Part shown: positions 19,610 through 28,174 of the stretch, piece by piece
How the letters are laid out: every line of letters begins with the position of its first letter
Position numbering within the stretch: the stretch's first letter is position 1
From: Chitinimonas viridis
GTDB lineage: Bacteria; Pseudomonadota; Gammaproteobacteria; Burkholderiales; Chitinimonadaceae
DNA: 64,000 bases
Direction of reading: 5' to 3'
Assembly: GCF_030409555.1 (NCBI RefSeq)
Contig: NZ_JAUFPU010000004.1
Span: 62,001 to 126,000, forward strand
Position numbers and translations under genes: made by a program
Notes under the pieces: model-generated
Seen by the model: only the letters and a program-made list of their open reading frames with translations
Database searches by the model: none
Told to the model about the DNA's origin: nothing

Positions 19610-19640
19610 GCCGCCGAGGCGACAAAGCGCAATCGGCGGC
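19610..19640 (-). other. Hairpin between yajQ and the DUF5916 gene
   Basis: GCCGCCGA (19610-19617) pairs perfectly with TCGGCGGC (19633-19640) around a 15-base loop. On the minus strand it is followed after four bases by CTTTTC, so it may terminate yajQ transcripts. Confidence 0.4.
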
Positions 19641-19710
19641 GACAACCGGGCAATCCGGGCGACGGGCTGCAAGGCACTGGTGCACATTGCCGCCCCGACA
19701 GATCAGCTAA

Positions 19711-20196
19711 TCAATCACGGAAGTTCTGGTACTGCAGCGGAAACTCCTCAATGGACTTGCGCACCAGCGCAATGGTGTCCTGCAGCAAGTCCCGCTTGGC
19801 GCCACTCACCCGCACGGCATCGCCCTGTATGCTGGCCTGTACCTTGATCTTGGAGTCCTTGATCACCCTGACGATCTTCTTGGCCAGTTCGGTCTCGATA
19901 CCCACCTTTACGGTAATGACCTGCTTGACCTTGTTGCCACTGATTTTATCTATCTTGGCTTCGTCCAGGCAGCGCACATCCACATTGCGCTTGGCCAGCT
20001 TGGCCAAAAGAATTTCCTTGACCTGCTCCAGCTGGAAATCATTGTCGGCAAACACCGTCAGCGTCTTTTCAGCCTGATCGATGCGGGCATCCGAGCCCTT
20101 GAAGTCAAAGCGATTGCCGACTTCCTTGTTGGCCTGCTCCACGGCATTCTTCACTTCTACTTCGTTGACCTCAGACACAATGTCGAAAGACGGCAT
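19711..20196 (-). CDS. yajQ: YajQ-family nucleotide-binding protein
   Basis: A 161-residue protein of the UPF0234/YajQ family: [19 protein letters not shown] at the start, [12 protein letters not shown], and the C-terminal [12 protein letters not shown]. Members bind nucleotides, and a Xanthomonas homologue binds c-di-GMP and affects transcription. A GGDEF gene lies 1.7 kb away, but no functional link is shown. Divergent from the GH13 gene. Confidence 0.93.
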   Translation of the reverse strand: MPSFDIVSEVNEVEVKNAVEQANKEVGNRFDFKGSDARIDQAEKTLTVFADNDFQLEQVKEILLAKLAKRNVDVRCLDEAKIDKISGNKVKQVITVKVGIETELAKKIVRVIKDSKIKVQASIQGDAVRVSGAKRDLLQDTIALVRKSIEEFPLQYQNFRD

Positions 20197-20300
20197 AATT
20201 CGCTCTCCATAAGACCGGCAGGCAGTATTCGCGCAAGCCCTGAATACTTGGCAAACCGGCGCTGGTTACCAATAAAAAACTGATTTTACCCGAGCACGCC

Positions 20301-21797
20301 ATGAATACACCCGTCCAGCTTGATGATTTCACCCGCCAGACCGCCAGCCAGGTGGTCTACCAGATATTCCCGGAGCGCTTTGCCATAGGCAATGGCCTCA
20401 GCAGTGCCGACAAACTGGCCCAGGCAGCCTATGACATCCCCGGCGCAGTCAAGCGCGGCTGGGATGAATCCACGCTCAACCAGCCATGGGGGCAGCAGTT
20501 CTATGGCGGCGACCTCGATGGCATCACAGACAAGCTGGACTACCTGGCCGACCTGGGCGTTACCGGCGTCTACCTCACCCCCGTCTTCAGTGCCCCCAGC
20601 AATCACAAGTACGATGCGACCGACTTTTTCAGCATCGATCCCATGTTTGGTGGCGAATCCGCCCTGCAGCGCCTGATCACGGCATTGCATCAGCGCGGCA
20701 TGAAGCTGACACTGGACGCTGTGCTCAACCATGTTTCCGACCAGCATCCCTGGTTCTTGGCCGCCCAGGCGGGCGACACAGAAAAGCGCGACTGGTTTAC
20801 CTTCCGCGCTGACGGCAGCTACCTGTGCTGGCAGGACTACGGCCTGATGCCAGAGCTCAACCTGGCAAACCCGGCAGTGCGCGATGTGCTATATCGCCAA
20901 CCCCGCAGCCTAGTACAGCACTGGCTGGGCCAGGGGGTAGACAACTGGCGTTTTGACGTGGCCCAGGATGTCGGTATTCCCGTTGCCAAGGAAATGGCTG
21001 CCTGCGTGGCAGAACGCTACCCGCAGGCCAGCCTGCTGGGCGAACTCAATGGTTACTCCGCCAGTTGGTTCCAGGCAGGCGGCGGCTTCCACGGCATGAT
21101 GAATTATTGGTATCGCACCGCAATACTGGCATGGCTGGCCGGCGAGATCGACGCAACACAGATGAACCGTGCCGTCGCGGATGCCCGCGATGGCTACGGC
21201 CTGCAGGGATTGCTGTGCTCGTGGAACATGCTGTCCAGCCACGACACACCAAGGCTGATCACCACCGTTGGCAGCATAGAGAAAGCCCGCGTAGCTCTGT
21301 TGATGCAATTGACCCTGCCCGGCGTGCCCTTGGTCTATTACGGCGAGGAAATCGGCATGGAAGGAGGCGCCGACCCCGATTGCCGCCGCCCCATGCGCTG
21401 GGACGAGCGCGAGTGGAACCTTTCCCAGCGCGCCTGGGTCAAGCAGCTGATCAGCATACGCCAAGCCAATCCAGCCTTGCAGTATGGCGATGTCACCGTA
21501 CTGGGCGATCGCCTGCCCGGCAATGCGCTAGTGTTCCTGCGCCATACCGAGGTACCAGGCCAGGCCGCTCTGGTGATCGTGAATCTGTCTGACCAGCCGT
21601 TAAAAACCAGACTGCTGCTGCCGTATTCGCACTGGTACGATGGTGTCCCATTGCGCGATGCGACAGGTCAGACCGCCGACACCCAGGTACAGGCTGCCAG
21701 CGTGCAACTCGACATCGCCCCGCATGGTAGTGCGATATATGAGGCCTTCGAGCCATACTCGAACTACACTTTCTTCAAGCCGCGCAATTGCGCTTGA
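20301..21797 (+). CDS. GH13 alpha-amylase family enzyme (cyclomaltodextrinase/neopullulanase-like)
   Basis: Cytoplasmic glycoside hydrolase of family 13 acting on maltodextrins or cyclodextrins; no signal peptide. The 498-residue product has the catalytic triad: nucleophile D219 in WRFDVAQD, acid/base E248 in LLGELNG and D315 in SSHDTPR. The conserved region I reads TLDAVLNHVSD. It lacks the N-terminal CBM34 domain common in neopullulanases, starting directly with VVYQIFPERF, as in MalZ-like or shorter cyclomaltodextrinases. The exact substrate cannot be set. No maltose transport or regulator genes are next to it. Confidence 0.88.
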   Translation: MNTPVQLDDFTRQTASQVVYQIFPERFAIGNGLSSADKLAQAAYDIPGAVKRGWDESTLNQPWGQQFYGGDLDGITDKLDYLADLGVTGVYLTPVFSAPSNHKYDATDFFSIDPMFGGESALQRLITALHQRGMKLTLDAVLNHVSDQHPWFLAAQAGDTEKRDWFTFRADGSYLCWQDYGLMPELNLANPAVRDVLYRQPRSLVQHWLGQGVDNWRFDVAQDVGIPVAKEMAACVAERYPQASLLGELNGYSASWFQAGGGFHGMMNYWYRTAILAWLAGEIDATQMNRAVADARDGYGLQGLLCSWNMLSSHDTPRLITTVGSIEKARVALLMQLTLPGVPLVYYGEEIGMEGGADPDCRRPMRWDEREWNLSQRAWVKQLISIRQANPALQYGDVTVLGDRLPGNALVFLRHTEVPGQAALVIVNLSDQPLKTRLLLPYSHWYDGVPLRDATGQTADTQVQAASVQLDIAPHGSAIYEAFEPYSNYTFFKPRNCA

Positions 21798-21817
21798 TAC
21801 AATTGTCATAAATGGGC

Positions 21818-21849
21818 TGCCGGATACGGGTTTCCCGGTGCTTGGCAGT
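21818..21849 (+). other. Stem-loop between GH13 and GGDEF genes
   Basis: CTGCC and GGCAG close an imperfect stem with an inner CGGG-TTT-CCCG. It lies 20 bp after the amylase stop and 65 bp before the GGDEF start, within a 117-bp spacer. It could be a weak terminator or 5' leader structure; it does not resemble the known c-di-GMP riboswitch cores. Confidence 0.3.
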
Positions 21850-21914
21850 CACCATAAGAAATGGCGCCAAGCTGCCCCAATATGGCGAGGCCAGGCGAAC
21901 AGAGGCAAAGATAG

Positions 21915-23207
21915 ATGGCGGACACCACATCCCTATATAAACGCAAGGTCTACTTCCTGGCACAGACCTTCTTTATCAAGGACAACCAGGCAGAATTGCT
22001 GCTGTGCGCACACAAGTACGACTTCGACATCCAGTTCTTTGACCAGATGGCCGAGTTTGTCCGCACCGCCGTACAGGCAGATCCTGAAGACCTCTACGTG
22101 GTCGATCTGGACGTGCTCTACAACATGCAGCTGGACGACAACCGCACCATGTTCCTGGGCGACCTGCTTCGCCGCCTGCCGCAGCAGCATCACTATGTGT
22201 ATTTGCAGACCGAGAAGCAGAGCGGCCGCTTTCTGCTGCAAAAGATGCTGGTAGACAACAACTGCCTCGCCTATGCCGAAAAACCCATCGCCAATGACGT
22301 ACTGGTCGACAAGCTGTTCAACCTGTTTGCCCAGCGCAAACGTGATGAAACCAGCGTGGTGCTCTATCTGGGCGACCAGGTGCGCTTTGATACAGCCTTG
22401 CTGGCGACACAGCAGGTCAACCTGATACACCACCCCGATGTGCAGACCTTGCACCTGGTAGTGAAGCAGATGCAGCCTGACGTGGTGGTGATAGAAGATA
22501 GTCATTACCTGCGCACCGAGGTCATCGCCCGAGTGCTCAAGAAGAATATCGAAGTCGATCCCAGCCTCGAGATAGTACTGCTGCAGACCAGGCCCGATAC
22601 AGCCCTGGCCCGCAAGGCGACGGACAGTGGTTTTGACCAGATACTGTCGCTTACCGACAGCGATGTCCTCACCCATCAGTTGCTCAATCGTATCAGTAAG
22701 ATACGCACTGACAAGAACCTCATCAGCAAGGACCGGGCAACCGGCCTGCTCAACAAGATAGGCTTCAAGAAGCGGGCCCAGGATGTCATCCGCCGCGCCA
22801 GCCGCGACAAGGTGGCCCTTGCCCTGGCGGTCATCGACATCGACAAGTTCAAGACCATCAACGACACCTGGGGACACTACTTTGGCGACATCGTCATCAA
22901 GCGGCTATCGCTGGTAGTCGGTGCGCACATGCAGGAGAACGACCTGCTGAGTCGCTTTGGTGGCGAGGAGTTCGTCATGCTGCTGTGGGACTGCACCGTG
23001 CAGACCGCACGCGAGCGGGTAGACAAGATGCGCCTCGCCTTTGGTGACATCGCCTTTGAAGTCTCCCATATCGAAACCCGTCATTTCTCCTTTAGCGGCG
23101 GACTGGCGGCCTACCCTGCGCTCAAGACCGAGAACGAATTGTTTCTGTATGCCGACGAACAGCTGTACGAGGCCAAGCAAAGCGGACGGAATCGGATTTG
23201 TGGTTAA
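21915..23207 (+). CDS. Diguanylate cyclase with atypical receiver-like N terminus
   Basis: Probable c-di-GMP synthase. The 430-residue product has a C-terminal GGDEF domain (about 270-430) with the active motif GGEEF at 349-353 and metal aspartates in VIDIDKFK (308, 310). The product-inhibition RxxD site is QEND (340-343), so the arginine is lost and feedback inhibition is unlikely. Residues 1-265 contain two alpha/beta segments that look like receiver folds (YVVDLDVLY around 61-69; DVVVIEDSHY around 189-198) but without clear phosphorylation pockets. No membrane segments. It lies next to the flagellar block, which suits motility control, but that is inference. Confidence 0.88.
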   Translation: MADTTSLYKRKVYFLAQTFFIKDNQAELLLCAHKYDFDIQFFDQMAEFVRTAVQADPEDLYVVDLDVLYNMQLDDNRTMFLGDLLRRLPQQHHYVYLQTEKQSGRFLLQKMLVDNNCLAYAEKPIANDVLVDKLFNLFAQRKRDETSVVLYLGDQVRFDTALLATQQVNLIHHPDVQTLHLVVKQMQPDVVVIEDSHYLRTEVIARVLKKNIEVDPSLEIVLLQTRPDTALARKATDSGFDQILSLTDSDVLTHQLLNRISKIRTDKNLISKDRATGLLNKIGFKKRAQDVIRRASRDKVALALAVIDIDKFKTINDTWGHYFGDIVIKRLSLVVGAHMQENDLLSRFGGEEFVMLLWDCTVQTARERVDKMRLAFGDIAFEVSHIETRHFSFSGGLAAYPALKTENELFLYADEQLYEAKQSGRNRICG

Positions 23208-23314
23208 GCGCCGCTAACAAAACCTTTCTGGCGTTGTTGTGCGAGCTTGCCGTACCCACGTTCTGTCATCGCTCGCCTAGCCAGAACCGCCATGCTGGGT
23301 TTTGTTAGCCGCTC
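23208..23314 (+). repeat. Palindromic interspersed repeat, copy A
   Basis: A 107-bp element starting on the base after the GGDEF gene stop TAA. Its ends are inverted repeats (23208-23224 against 23298-23314, 15 of 17 matching). Inside, TTCTGGC/GCCAGAA and GCGAGC/GCTCGC form nested stems. It is about 90 percent identical, in opposite orientation, to the element at 37096-37219. The difference is mainly a 17-base length change in the centre. TAA follows the right end, so TAA brackets the element as a direct repeat. No coding capacity. Confidence 0.85.
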
Positions 23315-23539
23315 TAAGCACGGCTAAAGAGCCCTACCGCTGTTGTTGCGCAAGCCCCGTGATAACACCTCCCCCTCACATGGCGCGCGACGAATGGCCG
23401 CCCCAGCACGGTGCACACTGCTCAGGCTAAGGGTAGAATGCGCGCCAATTTGCCCCGACCCTCCGACAACGATATTCGGGCAATCAGCGGGTCTGCGCCC
23501 CTATAAGGTGCAGACCAGTCCATCTGTAGTGGAGATCCC
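23315..23539 (+). other. Spacer before the secreted-protein gene
   Basis: This 225-bp remainder of a 332-bp gap holds no gene I can support. A TAGAAT hexamer at 23434-23439 could be a -10 (about 100 bp before the next ATG), but no matching -35 is present. GTGGAG just before 23540 is the ribosome binding site of the next gene. Confidence 0.4.
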
Positions 23540-24538
23540 ATGCGTCAACTGATACTGGCCGCCCTGCTGGCCACCGCCGGCATGCCGGCATTTGCTGCAA
23601 CGGCCAAGGCACCTGCCAAGCAAGCTGTACAACTGGAAGTCAAGGTGAGAGACCTGTCGCCACTGTTCCTGGATTTCTACAAGGTAGCCAGTGCGCCTGT
23701 CGTCCAGGCACCGGCCGCGCCCGCCACGCCTGCGGCTGATGGCAAACAGGCTGCTGTGCCGGCCGCACCCGCCGTACCTGTCGAGAGCGAGGGCGATCGT
23801 CGCTGGCGCCTGTTCAAGAAGATTTACAACGTGAGCGCGCACGAAGACGATGCGGCCACCCGCGCTGCGCTTGAAGCCGCCTGGCCTCGCTATGCTGCCG
23901 CGCTGCCGCAGATCAATGCTGGATTCGACGGCATCGCAGCTGAACCCGCCGAAGCCATCGACGCCCTGTCAGCCCAGTATTTTCTCGACAAGCCCTTTTC
24001 GGTACGCTGGATCACCTACGTCGGTGCTTTTGAAGGTCGCGTCTGGAGTCAGGAGGCCGATGGCATAGTCAACGTCAACCTGCCCCTGGAAGTGGACGCC
24101 AAGACCCGTGCCCTGCCCCTGCATCGCATCCTGTCCAAGGTCATGCAGGACAAGAACGCCCATTTCGGCAGCCAGCCCCGCAACCTGGCTGAGCTACTGA
24201 TCTCCGAAGGCGTGCAGGCCCACGTACTGCGCAGTACCGTGCCTGGCCATAAGGTTGAGACCTACCTCAACCTGAACGCAGAACAACTGGCTCAGGCAAG
24301 CAGCAATCGCAAGGCAACCATCAGCACCATCATCACCAAGCTGGGCGATGGCTCGGCTGCCACCATGGGTAGCTACGCCGGCGAGCAGCTGGCCCAGACC
24401 CGCTACGTGGGCTGGCTGCTGGTCGATTACCTGGTGAAGAAGCAAAAGGCACGTTATGCCGACCTGATCCGCCAAAAACCCGCCGATCTGGTCAAGGCAA
24501 GTACCAAGGCACTGGCTGTTATCAACGCTGGCAAGTAA
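23540..24538 (+). CDS. Secreted protein of unknown function
   Basis: I do not recognise the family. The 332-residue product has a signal peptide (MRQLILAALLATAGMPAFA), an alanine/proline-rich linker at about residues 50-80, and a folded region from about 85 with DRRWRLFKKIYNVSAHED. The middle segment LPLHRILSKVMQDKNAHF and LAELLISEGVQAHVL recalls the layout of DUF2268-type zinc peptidases, but no HExxH is present, so any catalytic role is doubtful. It is followed by a 13-bp hairpin and then flhB. Likely periplasmic. Confidence 0.55.
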   Translation: MRQLILAALLATAGMPAFAATAKAPAKQAVQLEVKVRDLSPLFLDFYKVASAPVVQAPAAPATPAADGKQAAVPAAPAVPVESEGDRRWRLFKKIYNVSAHEDDAATRAALEAAWPRYAAALPQINAGFDGIAAEPAEAIDALSAQYFLDKPFSVRWITYVGAFEGRVWSQEADGIVNVNLPLEVDAKTRALPLHRILSKVMQDKNAHFGSQPRNLAELLISEGVQAHVLRSTVPGHKVETYLNLNAEQLAQASSNRKATISTIITKLGDGSAATMGSYAGEQLAQTRYVGWLLVDYLVKKQKARYADLIRQKPADLVKASTKALAVINAGK

Positions 24539-24569
24539 GCTGGTAGTGCCGCAACGCTGATCCGACAGA

Positions 24570-24599
24570 CACGGTCTGCAATCCAAATTGCAGTCCGTG
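24570..24599 (+). terminator. Hairpin upstream of flhB
   Basis: Arms 24570-24582 and 24587-24599 pair at 12 of 13 positions around a CCAA loop. There is no T run, so termination would be weak. It separates the secreted-protein gene from flhB and may insulate the flagellar genes. Confidence 0.45.
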
Positions 24600-24646
24600 C
24601 CCATGCAAGCAGTTAACCGGCCTACCCACTCCAGCTTGATGGTGCC

Positions 24647-25786
24647 ATGGCAGAAGATAGCGATCTAGAACGCACAGAAGACCCCAGTCCCCGACGGCTG
24701 GAAGACGCGCGCAACAAGGGCCAGGTCGCCCGCTCGCAGGAGCTCGTTACCTTCTCCGTACTGATGACCGGCGTGGTCGCCATGATCAGCCTGGGCGGCT
24801 CCATGCTGGAAGCCCTGAAACGCATCGTCAGCCGCAACCTGCAGTTTGATCGCGCCACCCTGGGCGATATGGATCAACTGCTGGCGCATTTTTCCCAGTC
24901 CGCCTTCGATGGACTGATGGCCATACTGCCCTTCATGGCCTCTACCGCTGTCGCCGCCATCCTCGCCTCCATCGTGCTGTCGGGCTGGCTGTTCACGTTT
25001 GAAGCCCTTACGCCCAAGTTCGACAAGCTCAACCCCATGACGGGCATAGGCCGCATCTTCTCGGTGCGCAGCCTGGTAGAGATGGTCAAGGCCGTACTCA
25101 AATCCTCGCTGATCGGCGGTGTGGCCATACTCACCATCTGGTCAGAGAAGGAAGAAGTCATCCAGTTGATCGCCATGCCGCCGTTCGAGAGCCTGGCCTA
25201 TCTCTACCAGATCGTGAAATTCACCTTGCTGGTGGTGGTGGGCTCCATGGCGCTAATCGTGCTCATCGACGTGCCCTTCCAGCTGTGGGAATACAAGCGC
25301 AACCTGCGCATGACCAAGGAAGAGGTCAAGCAGGAACACAAGGAGTCGGAGGGCGATCCGCAGGTCAAGGCCAAGATACGCCAGCTGCAGATGCAGGCTG
25401 CCCGCCAGCGCATGATGGCCGAGATACCCAAGGCCAATGTGATCGTCACCAACCCCACTCACTATGCCGTGGCCCTGCAGTACGACGAAAAGAAGATGAA
25501 AGCCCCGCGCGTGGTTGCCAAGGGCTCCTTCCTGCTGGCGGAACGCATTATCGAGATAGGTCGCGACAGCAAGGTACCCATACTGCGGACCCCACCGCTG
25601 GCACGTGCGCTCTATCACCATGCAGACCTGGGCGAGGACATTCCCACCCCGCTCTACACTGCGGTGGCCGAGGTGCTAGCCTATATCATGCAGCTCAATC
25701 ACTTCAAGCGACATGGTGGTCACGAGCCCGAGCTGGCGAAAGAGCTGCCGGTACCGACCGAGCTGGACCCCGGCGGCGAAGCCTGA
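24647..25786 (+). CDS. flhB: Flagellar export switch protein FlhB
   Basis: Inner-membrane part of the flagellar type III export gate; it switches substrate class from rod/hook to filament after self-cleavage. The 379-residue product has four membrane segments in residues 30-215, then a cytoplasmic domain. The self-cleavage motif NPTH is at 269-272, followed by HYAVALQYDEKKMKAPRVVAKG. Length is typical. It starts the plus-strand flagellar series, 231 bp before flhA. Confidence 0.96.
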   Translation: MAEDSDLERTEDPSPRRLEDARNKGQVARSQELVTFSVLMTGVVAMISLGGSMLEALKRIVSRNLQFDRATLGDMDQLLAHFSQSAFDGLMAILPFMASTAVAAILASIVLSGWLFTFEALTPKFDKLNPMTGIGRIFSVRSLVEMVKAVLKSSLIGGVAILTIWSEKEEVIQLIAMPPFESLAYLYQIVKFTLLVVVGSMALIVLIDVPFQLWEYKRNLRMTKEEVKQEHKESEGDPQVKAKIRQLQMQAARQRMMAEIPKANVIVTNPTHYAVALQYDEKKMKAPRVVAKGSFLLAERIIEIGRDSKVPILRTPPLARALYHHADLGEDIPTPLYTAVAEVLAYIMQLNHFKRHGGHEPELAKELPVPTELDPGGEA

Positions 25787-25924
25787 TCTGAGCACGGGCA
25801 TCACTGCCACAATGCCGGCACGACAGCTACGGCATCCCATTCCCATAGCGCGCACCGAAGGCGTGCTGATGCGCCGGTGTGCTGGGTTTTTACGCACTCA
25901 ACTCACGCCAACTGCATTCCCTGC

Positions 25925-25951
25925 GTGACAAATACAAAAAAATGAGATAAT
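25925..25951 (+). promoter_or_regulatory. Possible promoter for flhA
   Basis: GTGACA (25925-25930) and GATAAT (25946-25951) lie in the AT-rich part of the flhB-flhA spacer. The 15-base spacing is short, so support is modest. The long spacer itself suggests that flhA has its own signal. Confidence 0.3.
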
Positions 25952-25964
25952 TCAAAGAAGAAGC

Positions 25965-25984
25965 GCAGTTTCTGAAACTGCTTT
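25965..25984 (+). terminator. Hairpin with T run in the flhA leader
   Basis: GCAGTTT (25965-25971) pairs with AAACTGC (25975-25981) around CTG and is followed by TTT. It lies 34 bp before the flhA ATG and downstream of the possible promoter, so it could attenuate flhA transcription. Confidence 0.4.
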
Positions 25985-26017
25985 ATCAAGATTCAAAGGC
26001 GACGGTAGTACAAACCC

Positions 26018-28099
26018 ATGTTTGCACGGCTTAATTTATCCTCGCTGGCCGGACCCATCATCGTCCTGATGGTGCTGACGCTATTCATCCTGCCGCTACC
26101 GCCGCTCCTGCTTGATCTCTTCTTCACCTTCAATATCGCGGTGGCCATCATCGTGCTGATGGTGGCCATCAACACCAAGGAACCACTGGACTTCTCGGCT
26201 TTCCCCGTCGTCCTCTTGATGACCACGCTGTTGCGGCTTGCCCTGAACGTCGCCTCCACACGCGTTATCCTGACTGCTGGTCATGGCGGTGAAGCGGCAG
26301 CAGGCAAGGTGATCGAGGCATTTGGTCATTTCCTTATCGGCGGCAATATCGCAGTCGGTATCGTCGTGTTCGTCATCCTTACCATCATCAACTTCGTGGT
26401 GATCACCAAGGGTGCCGGCCGCATCGCAGAAGTGAGCGCCCGCTTCACACTGGACGCCATGCCAGGCAAGCAGATGGCCATCGACGCCGATCTCAACGCG
26501 GGCCTGATAGGTGAGGATGAAGCCCGGCGCCGCCGCAAGACCATCTCCCAGGAAGCCGACTTCTTCGGCTCCATGGACGGTGCCTCCAAGTTTGTGCGGG
26601 GAGACGCCGTTGCCGGCATCCTGATTATCGTCATCAACCTGGTGGCTGGAATTATCGTGGGCATGCTGTCGCACGACATGCCCTTCGCCTTGGCCGGCAA
26701 GACCTATACCCTGCTTTCCATCGGCGATGGCCTGGTGGCCCAGATTCCCGCCCTGATCATTTCGACCGCCGCCGGCCTGGTGGTATCACGCGTCGGTGAT
26801 GACAAGGATCTGTCCGAGCAGTTGCTGGGCCAGCTGTTCTCCAAGCCCACCACACTCTATGTCACTGCCGGCGTCATCGGCCTGTTCGGCCTGATACCCA
26901 ATATGCCTCACCTTGCCTTCCTGCTGATGGCAGCAGGCCTGGCTGGACTGGCCTACTACATGGAGCAACGCGCCAAGGTCAAATCCGAAGAAGTGCCGCA
27001 GGAGGTCCAGGCCGCCGCACAAGAGGCCCAGCGTGCACAGGAGCAGCAAGCGCAGGAAGTGGGCTGGCATGACGTCTCGGCGGTCGACCCTGTCGGCCTG
27101 GAAGTCGGCTACCGCATCATTCCGCTGGTCGATCGCAACCAGGATGGCGAGTTGCTGCGCCGCATACGCGGCATACGCAAGAAGATCGCACAGGATCTCG
27201 GCTTCCTGGTTCCGCCCATCCATATCCGCGACAATCTTGAACTCAAGCCCAATGCCTATCGCATCCAGCTGAAAGGCGTCGATGTTGGCAATGGCGAGGC
27301 CTACCTGGGGCAGTTCCTGGCCATCAACCCTGGTCGGGTACTTGGCCCTCTACCCGGCACCCCCACCACCGACCCCACTTTTGGCCTGCCCGCCATCTGG
27401 GTCGACGCCCACCTTAAGGAGCAGGCCCAGTCACTGGGCTACACCGTTGTGGATGCCAGCACCGTGGTGGCGACCCATATTTCCAACCTGCTGCAAAGCC
27501 ACGCCTCCGAGCTGCTCGGGCGCGAGGAAGTCCAGCAATTACTGGACCATACCGCCAAGGAATCGCCCAAACTGGTGGAAGACCTGGTACCCAAGGTGGT
27601 ACCACTCAACATCCTGCAGAAAGTGCTGCAGAACCTGTTGGACGAAAGCATGCATATCCGCGATATGCGCACCATTCTGGAAGTGCTGGGCGAGCATGTC
27701 ACCAAGACCATGGACGTGGACGAACTGACCTCGGCCGTCAGGGTAGGCCTGGGTCGCGCCATCGTGCACCAGCTATTCCCTGGCGAAAACGAACTGCAAG
27801 TCATTGCGCTGGATCCTGGCCTGGAGCAGGTCTTGCTGCAGGCCAGCCAAGGTCGCGGCGGCGGGCTGGAACCCGGCCTCGCCGAGACGCTGCTACAACA
27901 GGCCAGCCAGTTGACCGAGCAGATGGAAAACCAGGGGCTCAACAGCGTGCTGATCACGCCCGCCCAGTTGCGGCCATTGCTCAGCCGCTTTCTGCGCCGC
28001 TCGATTCCGCAGTTCCGGGTATTGGCGCACAGCGAGATACCCGACAACAAAACCATACGCATCATAGGCGTACTGGGCGGCCGTGCAGCGGCTGCCTGA
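26018..28099 (+). CDS. flhA: Flagellar export gate protein FlhA
   Basis: Central ion-driven component of the flagellar type III export gate. The 693-residue product has about eight membrane helices in the first 330 residues and contains the FHIPEP-family signature (LALNVASTRVILTAGHGG). The large C-terminal cytoplasmic domain binds chaperone-substrate complexes. Length is normal. The ATG at 26018 has only a weak ribosome binding site. flhF follows after 75 bp. Confidence 0.97.
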   Translation: MFARLNLSSLAGPIIVLMVLTLFILPLPPLLLDLFFTFNIAVAIIVLMVAINTKEPLDFSAFPVVLLMTTLLRLALNVASTRVILTAGHGGEAAAGKVIEAFGHFLIGGNIAVGIVVFVILTIINFVVITKGAGRIAEVSARFTLDAMPGKQMAIDADLNAGLIGEDEARRRRKTISQEADFFGSMDGASKFVRGDAVAGILIIVINLVAGIIVGMLSHDMPFALAGKTYTLLSIGDGLVAQIPALIISTAAGLVVSRVGDDKDLSEQLLGQLFSKPTTLYVTAGVIGLFGLIPNMPHLAFLLMAAGLAGLAYYMEQRAKVKSEEVPQEVQAAAQEAQRAQEQQAQEVGWHDVSAVDPVGLEVGYRIIPLVDRNQDGELLRRIRGIRKKIAQDLGFLVPPIHIRDNLELKPNAYRIQLKGVDVGNGEAYLGQFLAINPGRVLGPLPGTPTTDPTFGLPAIWVDAHLKEQAQSLGYTVVDASTVVATHISNLLQSHASELLGREEVQQLLDHTAKESPKLVEDLVPKVVPLNILQKVLQNLLDESMHIRDMRTILEVLGEHVTKTMDVDELTSAVRVGLGRAIVHQLFPGENELQVIALDPGLEQVLLQASQGRGGGLEPGLAETLLQQASQLTEQMENQGLNSVLITPAQLRPLLSRFLRRSIPQFRVLAHSEIPDNKTIRIIGVLGGRAAAA

Positions 28100-28174
28100 C
28101 ATAAGCAGGTGGAGTGTGAACCGGAAGCCCGGTAATGCACCATAAGAAAGAATCGACCAGCAAAGGACAGGATC

